This document shows, piece after piece, positions 7,999-17,280 of a stretch of DNA of 64,000 nt (positions within the stretch are counted from its first letter, which is position 1; each line of letters starts with the position of its first letter). The DNA is from Sphingobium sp. CR2-8. Its GTDB lineage: Bacteria > Pseudomonadota > Alphaproteobacteria > Sphingomonadales > Sphingomonadaceae. The stretch lies in NCBI RefSeq assembly GCF_035818615.1, contig NZ_JAYKZY010000001.1, positions 474,501-538,500 of the forward strand. The letters are read 5' to 3'. A program made the translations under genes and the position numbers. The notes below the pieces were generated by a model, which was not told the DNA's origin, made no database searches, and saw only the letters and a program-made list of their open reading frames with translations.

Positions 7999-10900
7999 GC
8001 CGGCACTCCTGCGTCGGGGGTTTGCGCAGGCGGCGGCGCCTTGGCTTTGGCCCTGTCGCTACCGAACAGGCTGGCGATGGTGACGAAGAACAGGGGCACG
8101 TAGAATATCGCCAGCACCGTTGCCGTCGTCATGCCGCCGATCACCGCCGTGCCGATCGCGACGCGGCTCTGCGCGCCTGCACCGGTCGCGATCGCCAGCG
8201 GAATGACACCGGCGATGAAGGCGAGCGAGGTCATCAGGATCGGGCGGAAGCGCAACCGTGCCGCCTCCAGCGCGGCCGACAGCGCATCCTTGCCCTGCTT
8301 GTGCGCCAGTTCGGCAAATTCCACGATCAGGATCGCATTCTTCGCCGCCAGACCCATGGTGGTGAGCAGTCCGACCTGGAAGAAGATGTTATTCTCCAGC
8401 CCGCGCGCCCACACCGCGATCACCGCGCCGATCAGGCCGAGCGGGATCACCAGCAGCACCGCCAGCGGGATCGACCAGCTTTCGTAGAGCGCGGCGAGGC
8501 ACAGGAAGACGACCACCACCGACAGCCCATAAAGCAAAGGCGCCTGTCCGCCCGACAATTGCTCCTGATAGGACAGGCCGCTCCAGGCATAGCCGGTGCC
8601 TGCGGGAAGCTGCTTCTGCAATGCCACCATCCGATCCATCGCGTCGCCCGAACTGGCGCCCGGGCCGGCCTGTCCCTGAAGCTCGAACGACGACAGGCCG
8701 TTGAAGCGCGCCACGGTGCTGGGCCCAACGGTCCAGTGCGTCGTTGCAAAGGCGGAAAAGGGCACCATCTGCCCGGTGCTGCTCGACCGCACCATCCAGT
8801 TGTCGATGTCGGTCGGCAGGGCGCGGTAGGGCGCGTCGGCCTGCATGAACACGCGCTTCACGCGGCCACGATCCAGGAAATCGTTGATATAGGTGCTACC
8901 CCAGGCGGAACTCAGCACATTGTCGACATCGCGCTGGGTCAGGCCCAGTACGGCCAGCTTTTCATTGTCGATATCGACCTTGAGCTGCGGCGTATCTTCC
9001 AGGGACGCGGCGCGCACGCCCGCCAGCATCGGGTCTTTGGATGCGGCGTCGATCAACTGGTTGCGCAGTTCCAGGAAGCGTGCGCGGCTGAGGCCGCCAT
9101 TGTTGAGCAGCTCGAAGGTGAAGCCGTTCGATTGGCCCAGACCGCGAATGGCAGGCGGCGTCATGCCCAGCACGCGCGCATCGCGGATGGCGGCGAGCTT
9201 TTTGGTCGCGCGTCCGGCGATGGCCACCGATGTGTTCACCGCGCCCTTGCGATCGTCCCACGGCGCCAAGTTGATGAAGCCCTGCCCGACATTTTCGCCC
9301 TGCCCCTGAAAACTGAAGCCGGTCATGATGAAGGCGAAGGCGACATTGTCCTTTTCATCGTTCAGGAAATAATTCTGCACCTGGTCGATCACCGCGCCGG
9401 TCCGGCTGGACTTGGCCCCGGCGGGTAGCGTCACCTGCACCATGACCTGCCCCTGGTCCTCGACCGGCAGGAAGCTGGAGGGCAGCCGCACGAACACCAG
9501 AATGAGGATCGCCAGAACCACGACGTAAAGGCCCCAGAATAGTTTGCGCCGCTCCAGCATCCGCCCTGTCTTGCGGACATAGCCATCGGTCATTCGCCCG
9601 AACCAGAGATTGAACTTGCCCGCCCATCCCTTGTCGCGATGCTCATGGCTCACGGGTTTCAGGAGCGTCGCGCACAGCGCCGGGGACAGGATCAGCGCGA
9701 CCACCACCGACAGCAGCATCGACGACACGATGGTGATCGAAAATTGCCGGTAGATGACGCCGGTAGACCCGCCGAAGAACGCCATGGGCAGCAGCACCGC
9801 GGACAGGACCAAGGCGATGCCCACCAGCGCGCTGCCGATCTCCGCCATCGACTTGATCGTCGCCTCGCGTGGGGACAGCCCCTCTTCCTCCATGATGCGT
9901 TCGACATTTTCCACGACGACGATCGCATCGTCCACCAGCAGGCCGATGGACAGCACCATCCCGAACAGGGTCAGCGTGTTGATCGAATAGCCGAACAGGG
10001 CAAGGATGCCGAACGTGCCCAGCAACACCACCGGCACGGCGATGGCGGGGATCAACGTCGCGCGCCAGCTCTGGAGGAAGACGAACATCACGACGACGAC
10101 AAGGCCGACCGCTTCGATCAGGGTCTTGACGACTTCTTCCACCGACAGCTTGATGAAGGGGGTGGTGTCGCGGGGATAGACGACCTTATAGCCATGCGGC
10201 AGGCTGGCCGATAATTCGGCGACCTTGGCCTTCACCAGTTCCGCGGTCTTGAGCGCGTCGGCGCCCGGCGCCAGTTGCAGCGCGACGCCCGACGCCGGAT
10301 GCCCGTTCAGCCGCGCTGCGGTGGTGTAGCTTTCGTTGCCCAGTTCGACGCGCGCGACGTCGGACAGATGCACGATCGACCCGTCCGTCTGGGTCTTGAC
10401 GATGATGTTGCGAAACTGTTCGGGGGTTTGCAGGCGCGCGCGCGACGTGACGGTCGCGTTGATCTGCTGCCCTGCGGGCGCGGGGTCAGCGCCGATCTGC
10501 CCCGCCGATATTTCGATATTCTGCGCGGCGATCGCGGTCTGGACGTCTGACGGCATCAGCTTGACGGCCGCCAGCTTATAGGGGTCCAGCCAGATGCGCA
10601 TGGCATATTGCGACCCGAAAATCTGGGTCGCACCGATGCCATCGATCCGCGCAATGGGGTCCTGGAAGTTATTGACCAGATAGTCGGCGATGTCCGCCTG
10701 CGTCGCCGTGTCGGTTTCGTCGTACAGGCCGACCAGCATCAGGAAGTCGGTCTGCTGTTTGGTGACGGACAGGCCTTGCTGCTGCACCTGGTTGGGCAGG
10801 CGACTGAGCGCCTGCTGCACCCGGTTCTGCACCTGCACCTGTGCGGTGTCGGGATCGGTGCCTTTCTGGAAGGTCACGGTGATCGACGCGCGCCCCGTCG

Positions 10901-11153
10901 CGGAGGACGAGGAGGAGAAATACATCAGCCCGTCGAGGCCGGTCAGCTGCTGCTCCAATATCTGCGTGACGCTGGATTCCACGGTTTCGGCCGACGCGCC
11001 GGGATAGGTCGCGCTGATCCCAACGCCAGGCGGCGCGATATCGGGATATTGCGCGATCGGCAGCGTCAGCATCGCGCCCAGACCCGCCAGCATGATGCCG
11101 ATGGCGATGACCCAGGCGAAAATCGGCCGTTCGATGAAATAGCGGCTGAGCAA
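7995..11153 (-). CDS. RND multidrug efflux pump inner membrane subunit (AcrB/MexB, HAE1 family)
   Basis: At 1052 residues it has the full length of an HAE1 proton-drug antiporter. It starts with the typical MLSRYFIERPIFAWVIAIGI helix. The proton relay is present: the Asp pair in GLLVDDAIVVVENVERIM (TM4) and the Lys in GLAAKNAILIVEFA (TM10). Two large periplasmic loops follow TM1 and TM7. It works with the adaptor upstream and the channel downstream. Substrates cannot be predicted, although HAE1 pumps usually export hydrophobic or amphiphilic drugs and solvents. The divergent two-component system is the likely regulator. Confidence 0.97.
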   Translation of the reverse strand: MLSRYFIERPIFAWVIAIGIMLAGLGAMLTLPIAQYPDIAPPGVGISATYPGASAETVESSVTQILEQQLTGLDGLMYFSSSSSATGRASITVTFQKGTDPDTAQVQVQNRVQQALSRLPNQVQQQGLSVTKQQTDFLMLVGLYDETDTATQADIADYLVNNFQDPIARIDGIGATQIFGSQYAMRIWLDPYKLAAVKLMPSDVQTAIAAQNIEISAGQIGADPAPAGQQINATVTSRARLQTPEQFRNIIVKTQTDGSIVHLSDVARVELGNESYTTAARLNGHPASGVALQLAPGADALKTAELVKAKVAELSASLPHGYKVVYPRDTTPFIKLSVEEVVKTLIEAVGLVVVVMFVFLQSWRATLIPAIAVPVVLLGTFGILALFGYSINTLTLFGMVLSIGLLVDDAIVVVENVERIMEEEGLSPREATIKSMAEIGSALVGIALVLSAVLLPMAFFGGSTGVIYRQFSITIVSSMLLSVVVALILSPALCATLLKPVSHEHRDKGWAGKFNLWFGRMTDGYVRKTGRMLERRKLFWGLYVVVLAILILVFVRLPSSFLPVEDQGQVMVQVTLPAGAKSSRTGAVIDQVQNYFLNDEKDNVAFAFIMTGFSFQGQGENVGQGFINLAPWDDRKGAVNTSVAIAGRATKKLAAIRDARVLGMTPPAIRGLGQSNGFTFELLNNGGLSRARFLELRNQLIDAASKDPMLAGVRAASLEDTPQLKVDIDNEKLAVLGLTQRDVDNVLSSAWGSTYINDFLDRGRVKRVFMQADAPYRALPTDIDNWMVRSSSTGQMVPFSAFATTHWTVGPSTVARFNGLSSFELQGQAGPGASSGDAMDRMVALQKQLPAGTGYAWSGLSYQEQLSGGQAPLLYGLSVVVVFLCLAALYESWSIPLAVLLVIPLGLIGAVIAVWARGLENNIFFQVGLLTTMGLAAKNAILIVEFAELAHKQGKDALSAALEAARLRFRPILMTSLAFIAGVIPLAIATGAGAQSRVAIGTAVIGGMTTATVLAIFYVPLFFVTIASLFGSDRAKAKAPPPAQTPDAGVPA

Positions 11154-11163
11154 GGGTCGGCTC

Positions 11164-12297
11164 CTACTGCGCGGACTTGACGGCGACGGGCTTTACGACA
11201 TCGTCGGGCTTGACCTTGTCCGTGCCCTCGACGATCAGGCGATCACCCGCCTTGAGGCCCGCGGTAATCAGCCATTTGTCGCCGATCGCCTGCCCCGCCG
11301 TCACGGTGCGTCGCTCGACCTTGTTCGCCTTGTTCACCACCAGCGCCGTGGCGTTGCCCTTGGGATCGCGGCTGATGCCCTGTTGCGGGGCGAGGATGGC
11401 GCCGGGCACCACCGATTGCGGCGCCACGACGCGCACGAACATGCCGGGCATCAAAAGGCCGTCGGGATTGGGGAAGCGGGCGCGCAGCGTCACCGTGCCG
11501 CTGTTGACGTCCACGATCGGTTCGGCGAACTCGATCCGCCCTTCCTGCGGATAATCGCTGCCGTCGTCCAGCTTCAGGCGGATGGTGGCGCTGGCCGCCA
11601 GCGTCTTGCCCGCCGCCAGCGACCGACGCAGCGCCAATATCTGCGAACTGGACTGGGTTACGTCGACATAGATGGGGTCGAGCTGCTGGATCGTGGTGAG
11701 CGGGTCGGCCTGGCTCGCGGTCACGAGCGCGCCCGGCGTGAACAGGGTGCGTCCGATACGACCGCTGATCGGCGCGCGGACCAGCGTGAATTCCAGATTG
11801 ACGTTGCTGGTCTGGAGGCTGGCGCGCGCCTGTTGCACGGCGGCACTGGCCTGCCGCGCGGTGGCGATCACATCATCCCGGTCTTGCGCGCTGACGGCTT
11901 CGGTGTCGCTCAGGCTGCGGTAACGCTGTGCCCGTGCCTGGGCCGCCACGGCCGTCGCCTGCGCGCTGGCGAGGTTGGCCTGCGCCTCGTCGCGCGACGC
12001 GCGGTACAGCCGTTGATCGATCTGGTAGAGCGGCTGCCCGGCGGTCACCATGGCGCCTTCGGTAAACAGCCGTTTCTGGACGATGCCCGCCACCTGCGGA
12101 CGGACTTCGGACATCATGGTCGACACGGTGCGGCCGGGCAGTTCGCTCGACACGGTGGTGTCCTTGGCGCTCAGCGTCACCACGCCGACTTCCACCGGGC
12201 CCTTTTGCGGCGGCTTTTGCTGCGCGCATGCGGCCAGTGCGATGCAGAGGGCGATCGGTGCGACCCGAAGGCGATGCAGAGGGATGGAAATGGGCAT
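11164..12297 (-). CDS. RND efflux periplasmic adaptor subunit (AcrA/MexA family)
   Basis: A 377-residue membrane fusion protein. The signal peptide has lipobox LAAC (Cys24), so it is probably an inner-membrane-anchored lipoprotein. Lipoyl-type, alpha-hairpin and beta-barrel regions follow, with RAPISGRIGRTLFTPGALVT as a typical lipoyl half motif. It bridges the RND pump and the outer-membrane channel. It is the first gene of the efflux operon, 10 nt before the pump. The SD at the ATG is weak. Its promoter must lie in 12298-12650, shared with the response regulator. Confidence 0.93.
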   Translation of the reverse strand: MPISIPLHRLRVAPIALCIALAACAQQKPPQKGPVEVGVVTLSAKDTTVSSELPGRTVSTMMSEVRPQVAGIVQKRLFTEGAMVTAGQPLYQIDQRLYRASRDEAQANLASAQATAVAAQARAQRYRSLSDTEAVSAQDRDDVIATARQASAAVQQARASLQTSNVNLEFTLVRAPISGRIGRTLFTPGALVTASQADPLTTIQQLDPIYVDVTQSSSQILALRRSLAAGKTLAASATIRLKLDDGSDYPQEGRIEFAEPIVDVNSGTVTLRARFPNPDGLLMPGMFVRVVAPQSVVPGAILAPQQGISRDPKGNATALVVNKANKVERRTVTAGQAIGDKWLITAGLKAGDRLIVEGTDKVKPDDVVKPVAVKSAQ

Positions 12298-12650
12298 GGG
12301 GCGACGCTTATCCTAAACGGCGTGCTGAACTGGTCCCTGCGATGCCCGTCGATGCAGCGGGACGACCGGGCCGGGCGCGCGCGCGGGAGGGAATGCGCGC
12401 GAACGGCTCGGCCCGCTGCGCCGGTTTTCCAGCCATGATGGCGGCATAGGGCATCGCAAGGACTCCGTTGCGTCGACAGGGGGAGCCGACCGCGCCCTCA
12501 TCGCGGCTTTGCCCGTCTCATGATAGAGCGACTGTTTTTCCGATTGCGACGGTGCGTCACGCGATCTCGCATCTGCGTATCGCTTTGTATCAGCCTGTAT
12601 CGCGCGCGAAGAAGCGCAGACTTTTCGCCTCTCTCGCGTTAGGACGGGGG
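12298..12650. other. 353-bp divergent intergenic region between efflux operon and two-component system
   Basis: No gene was found here. The interval separates the efflux adaptor (minus) from the response regulator (plus), so it must contain both promoters. Its right part is AT-richer and holds the phased GTATC repeats listed separately. The left half is GC-rich with an alternating CG stretch. Frames reading through it do not look like proteins. Confidence 0.7.
12577..12601 (+). promoter_or_regulatory. Three GTATC direct repeats at exact 10-bp spacing (candidate response regulator box)
   Basis: GTATC occurs at 12577, 12587 and 12597, one helical turn apart, about 50-75 nt upstream of the OmpR-type regulator start. 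A weaker GCATC lies 8 nt before the first copy. OmpR/PhoB-family dimers bind tandem half sites at 10-11 bp spacing on one DNA face. I infer an autoregulatory site that may also control the divergent efflux operon. Confidence 0.5.
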
Positions 12651-13382
12651 ATGGCCGATGCCCCATCCTTCCGTGCCGCCACCGTGCTGGTGGTCGATGA
12701 CGATGCCGATATTCGCGACCTGATCGTCGGCCAGTTGCGGCAGGAAAATTATCGCCTGCTCGCCGCCGCCAGCCTCACGCAATTGCGCCAGACGTTGCGC
12801 GACGATGTGGTGGACCTGATCGTCCTCGACCTCAACCTGCCCGATGGCGACGGCCTGATGCTATGCCGTGAGTTGCGGGCGGAAGGATCGGACGTACAGA
12901 TCATCATGGTGACCGCGCGCAGCAGCGCGATCGACCGGGTGCTGGGGCTGGAACTGGGCGCGGACGATTATCTGACCAAGCCGTTCGAACCGCGCGAACT
13001 GCTGGTGCGTATCCGCAACCTGCTCCGCCGTCCCCGCAGCGGCCCGCCGGCGCGACCCGCCGCCACGATGCGCTATGCCCATATCGGTCCCTGGCGCGTG
13101 GACATGGTGCAACGGCGTCTCGTTGCCCCGGACGACCGGCTGGTGATGCTGTCCTCCGCCGAATTTCGCCTGCTCAACCGGTTCATAGACGAACCCAATA
13201 TCGTTCTGGATCGCGAGACATTATTGCCCGAACGGCGCGCGACGGCCGCGTTCGACCGCTCGATCGACCTCCAGATCAGTCGGCTTCGGCAGAAGCTGTC
13301 GGCACTGCCGGGGGGCGAGGACCTGATCCTGACGGTGCGCGGCGAAGGCTATGTCCTAGCCTGTACGGTTGACCATTCATGA
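12651..13382 (+). CDS. OmpR-family response regulator
   Basis: A 243-residue regulator with an N-terminal receiver domain. It has the acidic triad from VVDDDADI, phospho-acceptor Asp60 in DLIVLDLNLPDGDG and Lys110 in YLTKPFEP. A C-terminal winged-helix DNA-binding domain covers about residues 140-240. I chose the ATG at 12651, where the receiver domain begins and a G-rich SD precedes; the frame continues upstream without protein-like sequence. The 3' end overlaps the histidine kinase start by 4 nt. The divergent RND efflux operon is its probable target. Confidence 0.94.
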   Translation: MADAPSFRAATVLVVDDDADIRDLIVGQLRQENYRLLAAASLTQLRQTLRDDVVDLIVLDLNLPDGDGLMLCRELRAEGSDVQIIMVTARSSAIDRVLGLELGADDYLTKPFEPRELLVRIRNLLRRPRSGPPARPAATMRYAHIGPWRVDMVQRRLVAPDDRLVMLSSAEFRLLNRFIDEPNIVLDRETLLPERRATAAFDRSIDLQISRLRQKLSALPGGEDLILTVRGEGYVLACTVDHS

Positions 13383-14746
13383 TCGCCAGGGCGGCTGGGC
13401 GCGCCCGCGCCTTCTTTCGATCGATGGCGGGACAGATTTTCCTGATCCTGACGCTCGGCATGTCGATCGCCGCGATCATCGCATTGCTGGTGGCGGAACA
13501 GACGCGCCAGCATGATTTCGATCGCGCCCGGCGCCAGCGCGTGGTGGCGAGCGCGACCGACATCATGGACAGGCTGCGGCACGATCCCGCGCGGATCGAA
13601 CCCATGCTGGCGGCGCGGCGCATCATGGGCGCTTATGTCGCACCCGAGGGCATAGCGCTGACCGAACAGGATGCGGCCATGGAGGGCATGCTAGCCGACC
13701 GGCTGGGCGCGTCCAGCGACCCGGAGGCCGGGCAGGTGCCTATAGGCCTGTGTTTCCCCAGCCATTCGGATGTCGAGCAGAAGGCCGCCGGCCTGATCGG
13801 CGCGCCGCGCCCGGACTGCTGGATCGTGCGGCTGACCGACGCGCATGGCCAGCGACGGTCCATGGCGCTCAGCTTTCCCCGCATCGCCAAGCCGCGCAGC
13901 ACGATATCCAACCCGCTCTACCTGATCGTCATCATCGCCGCGTCGGCGGGACTTGCCATCTTCGTCGCGCGGATCGTATCGACGCCCCTGCGGCGACTGG
14001 AACAGGCGGCCGAAGCCTTTTCGCTCTCGCTCGACCCGGAGGAAATCCCCGAGCGCGGACCGGAGGAAGTGCGCGCGGCGCTTTCCACCTTCAACCTGAT
14101 GCAGCGACGCGCGCGCGCGGGCTTTGCCGAACGCACGCAATTGCTCGCGGCGATCAGCCATGATCTCCAGACTCCGCTCACCCGGCTGCGGCTGCGGCTC
14201 GAACTGGTCGAAAATGCGGAGTTGCGCGCGCGGCTATTGCAGGACCACCAAGCGATGCAGACGCTGGTGCGCGAGGGGCTAGACCTCGCCAGCAGCATCG
14301 AAGCGCGCGAGCCATGGTCGTCGCTGGACATCGATTCCCTGCTCACCAGCATGGCGGAAGATGCCGAGGAACTGGGCGCGCCGGTGCGCTTCGTCACGGG
14401 CTGCGGCGGCACCGTGCGGGTCAAGCCGAATGCGCTGACGCGCTGCATCGCCAATCTGGTGGACAATGCCGTCAAATATGGCGGCAGCGCGGAAATCAGC
14501 TGCGCGCGCAGCGGTGGGCGCATGCTGATCCATGTGCGCGATTTCGGACCCGGCATTCCCGCCGACCAGCTCGACCAGATGTTCGAACCCTTTACCCGGG
14601 GCGCGAGCAGCCAGCCGGGCGGGCGGCATGGCACCGGCATCGGCCTGACGATCAGCCGGTCGCTGGCGATGAGTTTCGAAGCATCGGTGCGGCTGCGCAA
14701 CGCGGACGATGGCGGCCTGATCGCCACCATCGACATGAAGGGTTAG
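13379..14746 (+). CDS. Membrane sensor histidine kinase
   Basis: A 455-residue class I kinase. TM1 lies at about 18-38, followed by a periplasmic sensor of roughly 140 residues with two cysteines, TM2 at about 180-200, HAMP, then the kinase core. Phospho-acceptor His261 is in ISHDLQTPLTRL, Asn363 in the N box VDNAVKYGG, DFGPG at 388-392 and GTGIGL at 418-423. It is the cognate partner of the regulator it overlaps (ATGA). The stimulus is unknown; membrane stress or pump substrates are plausible given the efflux operon. Its 3' end overlaps the convergent small membrane gene by 4 nt. Confidence 0.95.
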   Translation: MIARAAGRARAFFRSMAGQIFLILTLGMSIAAIIALLVAEQTRQHDFDRARRQRVVASATDIMDRLRHDPARIEPMLAARRIMGAYVAPEGIALTEQDAAMEGMLADRLGASSDPEAGQVPIGLCFPSHSDVEQKAAGLIGAPRPDCWIVRLTDAHGQRRSMALSFPRIAKPRSTISNPLYLIVIIAASAGLAIFVARIVSTPLRRLEQAAEAFSLSLDPEEIPERGPEEVRAALSTFNLMQRRARAGFAERTQLLAAISHDLQTPLTRLRLRLELVENAELRARLLQDHQAMQTLVREGLDLASSIEAREPWSSLDIDSLLTSMAEDAEELGAPVRFVTGCGGTVRVKPNALTRCIANLVDNAVKYGGSAEISCARSGGRMLIHVRDFGPGIPADQLDQMFEPFTRGASSQPGGRHGTGIGLTISRSLAMSFEASVRLRNADDGGLIATIDMKG

Positions 14747-15063
14747 GCCAGCAACCCCGCGACCATCATCGCCGCCGCGACCGGTACGCCGATGCGCGGC
14801 AGGGCAGGGCGGTAGGTCATCCCCAGCATGATCGCGCCGCCCAGCAGCGGCATCAGGCCGATCCACGCGACCAGCGCCATGTCGACGTCCGCCCACAGCC
14901 ACAGGCTAAGGAGCGAGAGGCCCAGCAGCATCCACCCGGCAAGCGCCAGATGCGCGACGAACGGATGACGCTGCCACGCGTCCAACAACAGGGGCCGGTG
15001 ACGCTGCATCCGCGCGGCCAGCGCGAACAGCGCCAGATAAAGAAGGCCGGTGGTCAGCATCAT
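14743..15063 (-). CDS. DUF3325-like small membrane protein
   Basis: 106 residues with about four hydrophobic helices (5-20, 38-58, 62-80, 88-105). Length, composition and position directly after a PepSY membrane protein match the DUF3325 family that accompanies PepSY proteins in iron-acquisition loci. Its ATG overlaps the PepSY stop by 4 nt. The biochemical role is unknown. The family name is my recognition from context and was not searched. Confidence 0.7.
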   Translation of the reverse strand: MMLTTGLLYLALFALAARMQRHRPLLLDAWQRHPFVAHLALAGWMLLGLSLLSLWLWADVDMALVAWIGLMPLLGGAIMLGMTYRPALPRIGVPVAAAMMVAGLLA

Positions 15064-16568
15064 GCCGCCGCCATCCGACGACGTACCGGGGCGGGTGCGC
15101 TGCGGCGGCGTAGCTGCTTCCAGACCAGCAGGCCCAGCGCCACGGCCGTCGCGATCAACATCGCATCACCGGTCGCCACCACGACATCGCCTGCCCAGAT
15201 CGGCCCCAGCATCGCCGCCAAGGCGCACAGGACTGCCAACAGGCCCAGCAGCAACGGCCAGCCCAGTGCGGGCGGCAGGACCAGACCCAGCAGTAACGCC
15301 GCGCCCGCGCTCCATAGCGCGACCGAGACTTCGCTTTCCGCACGCGCCGCAAGATCGATAGGGAGCAAGCGGTTGGCGATCAGAAACGCCACCATGCCGA
15401 TCGGGACTCCCGCCAGACCGCCGACGTTCAAGCGTTCGAGCAGGCGGTTTCCGATCGACAGCGGCGCGCGTTCCCGGCGCTTCACGATCCACAGCACCAT
15501 GCCGCTCGCGATCGCCAAAGTCAGCATCGCGCCGCCCAGGAAATAGAGCCAGCGTGTCAGCAGGGGTGCGAAATGGGCCATGTGCAGGCCATAGACGGTC
15601 TGGTAGGCGCGCACGCCCGCGCGCTGTTCGGTCCACGCTTTCAACACCTTGCCGGTCGCGCCGTCGAAGCTGATTTCGGCGGGCAAATAGCCGATCGCGC
15701 GCGTTTCGACAGGATAGACTGTCACGACGGCGGCGCTGTCACCGGGATTGAAGATATAGGCCCGGGCAATCGGCGCGCCACCGAAATAGCGCTGTGCCTG
15801 CGCCAGCATGGGCGCGATCGGCGCCAGGGGCGCCTTGGTCCCGCTCGCTACCCGGCTGACCGCGCCGGGGGTCAGGTCGGTGTAGAGCGTCGTCACGTCC
15901 TTGCCATAACCGGCCGCGATGCCCCATGGCATGTTGAGCGACGCCAGCGTGAGCAGCCCGGTGAAGGTGATCATGATGTGGAAGGGCAGGGACAGGACGC
16001 CCAGCGCATTATGCCCGTCCAGCCACGACCTTTGGCCCTTGGCCGGGCGGAAAGTGAAGATGTCCTTGAAGAAGCGCTTGTGCGCGATGACCCCGGTCAC
16101 GATCGCCACCAGCATCAGCATCGCCGCCAGCGAGGCGAGCAGCCGCCCCCAGGGATAAGGCAATTCCAGTTCGAAATGCAGACGATAGAAAAATTCGCCG
16201 CCCAGCGTGTCGCGGGCGACCGGCGCACCGCTCAACGGATCGAGCGCCTGGCGCAGATAGGCGCCGCCGTTGTCATAGGTCGCTTCGACCACATTGGATC
16301 GCCCATCAGGGGCGGCCAGATACCAGCCCGCCGATCCCGTGGTGTTGTCCGACAACCAGTCGGTCGCCGCAGTGATGGCACGGGCCGGATCGGCCTGCCC
16401 GCTGACTTCCGGGCGCATCCAGCGACCGATTTCCGGCTTGAAGACGCTCAGCGTCCCGGCCAGGCAGATGATGAAGAGGATGTGCCCCAGCAACAGCCCG
16501 GTCCAGCCGTGCAGCCACGCCATCGCCTGCCGCGCGCCGTCGCGCACCATCTGCGTTCCCGCGCTCAT
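15060..16568 (-). CDS. PepSY-domain inner membrane protein
   Basis: A 502-residue PepSY-associated transmembrane protein. It opens with HGWTGLLLGHILFIICLAG followed by SVFKPEIGRWMRPE, the usual TM1 and start of the first periplasmic PepSY region. A second histidine-bearing helix is HNALGVLSLPFHIMITFTG. The C-terminal part has five or more hydrophobic segments. Such proteins are often next to siderophore receptors, and some act as ferric-siderophore reductases. I chose the ATG at 16568 because it overlaps the DUF3649 stop (ATGA); upstream codons in this frame are shadow sequence. It probably acts in iron uptake, but no receptor lies beside it here. Confidence 0.85.
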   Translation of the reverse strand: MSAGTQMVRDGARQAMAWLHGWTGLLLGHILFIICLAGTLSVFKPEIGRWMRPEVSGQADPARAITAATDWLSDNTTGSAGWYLAAPDGRSNVVEATYDNGGAYLRQALDPLSGAPVARDTLGGEFFYRLHFELELPYPWGRLLASLAAMLMLVAIVTGVIAHKRFFKDIFTFRPAKGQRSWLDGHNALGVLSLPFHIMITFTGLLTLASLNMPWGIAAGYGKDVTTLYTDLTPGAVSRVASGTKAPLAPIAPMLAQAQRYFGGAPIARAYIFNPGDSAAVVTVYPVETRAIGYLPAEISFDGATGKVLKAWTEQRAGVRAYQTVYGLHMAHFAPLLTRWLYFLGGAMLTLAIASGMVLWIVKRRERAPLSIGNRLLERLNVGGLAGVPIGMVAFLIANRLLPIDLAARAESEVSVALWSAGAALLLGLVLPPALGWPLLLGLLAVLCALAAMLGPIWAGDVVVATGDAMLIATAVALGLLVWKQLRRRSAPAPVRRRMAAA

Positions 16569-16882
16569 GCAGGCTGTCCCGCCATCCAGGCAAGGCCGCC
16601 CAGCGCGCATGCTGCGATCACGACGCCCGCGACCGCCCGCCATGGTCCCCGTGCCAGAAAGGCCCAGATGGTGACGCCGGGCGCGACCAGATAGGCGATC
16701 ATCGTCGCGATCGTCACGGCTTCCACCCGCGCCACCGGCAGGCTGCGCGCCAGCGCTGCGGCTGCGAGCGACGCAACGCCATAAGCGCCCACCGTTCCAG
16801 CCAGCGCACGCAGCCCGACATTGGCGCGATACCGCCACCCGGTACGCGCGCCGCGCCGATCCTTGGCGACCGGCGCGCTCAA
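16565..16882 (-). CDS. DUF3649-like small membrane protein
   Basis: The conserved part reads GWRYRANVGLRALAGTVGAY, then three membrane helices (roughly VASLAAAALA, IATMIAYLVAPGV and AVAGVVIAACALGG). This fits DUF3649, a common first gene before PepSY and DUF3325. No ATG is available in frame. The best start I see is TTG at 16882 (105 residues), which overlaps the stop of a short upstream frame. A TTG at 16981 would lie inside the palindromic operator and is unlikely. The start is uncertain; the gene is likely real. Confidence 0.65.
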   Translation of the reverse strand: MSAPVAKDRRGARTGWRYRANVGLRALAGTVGAYGVASLAAAALARSLPVARVEAVTIATMIAYLVAPGVTIWAFLARGPWRAVAGVVIAACALGGLAWMAGQPA

Positions 16883-16950
16883 CAGACGGGTCGCGCCAGA
16901 CCAGCAGGCAGGACGGGCGGTGTAGCGGCAATCATCGTGAAATCCTTCAT
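16879..16950 (-). CDS. Possible 23-residue leader peptide overlapping the DUF3649 start
   Basis: ATG at 16950 opens a 23-codon frame beginning MKDFTMIAATPPV, whose TGA (16879-16881) overlaps the TTG start at 16882 as TTGA. Coupling through the overlap could explain how a gene with a TTG start and no SD is translated. The ATG itself has no clear SD. It could equally be a chance frame or the trace of a frameshifted longer N-terminus. Confidence 0.25.
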   Translation of the reverse strand: MKDFTMIAATPPVLPAGLARPVC

Positions 16951-16979
16951 GGCACGACGTCCCGGTAAACGAGCGGCGC

Positions 16980-16998
16980 AATGCGAGTCAATCGCATT
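16980..16998. promoter_or_regulatory. 19-bp palindrome resembling a Fur-type iron box
   Basis: AATGCGA-N5-TCGCATT is a perfect inverted repeat with 7-bp arms just upstream of the DUF3649-PepSY-DUF3325 operon. Nineteen bp and an AATGNNA-type half site match the architecture of Fur boxes. The operon type (PepSY) is often iron-regulated, so Fur control is a reasonable inference. The rest of 16999-17280 shows a weak hairpin at 17194-17218 and no convincing gene. Confidence 0.45.
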
Positions 16999-17280
16999 AG
17001 CGAACTGACGCGGGTTGGTGTATCTTGTTTAAACCGCGCGTCTGATCTTCCAGCGAAGCGATATGTCACGGAAATGGGCGCGCCCATGGCACGGAACGGG
17101 CGTCGTCACCGATGGCCTGCGCATCGCTTTTAGGAGCCGTCGGGGAGTCTCAGTTAAGTTATTGCAAACCAATATCTTATACGAACGCTTATCGACCGGA
17201 CGCCGCACGCTTCCGGTCGGGAATGATATTCTTCCGTCACGCTGCATGTCGGTGCGGGGTGGTCGGCCGACCGAGCGAGT

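Noticed and set aside
15060-16931. Long PepSY frame beginning near 16931
   Set aside because: The first 120 residues are Arg/Gly-rich shadow of the DUF3649 gene; the PepSY protein starts at 16568.
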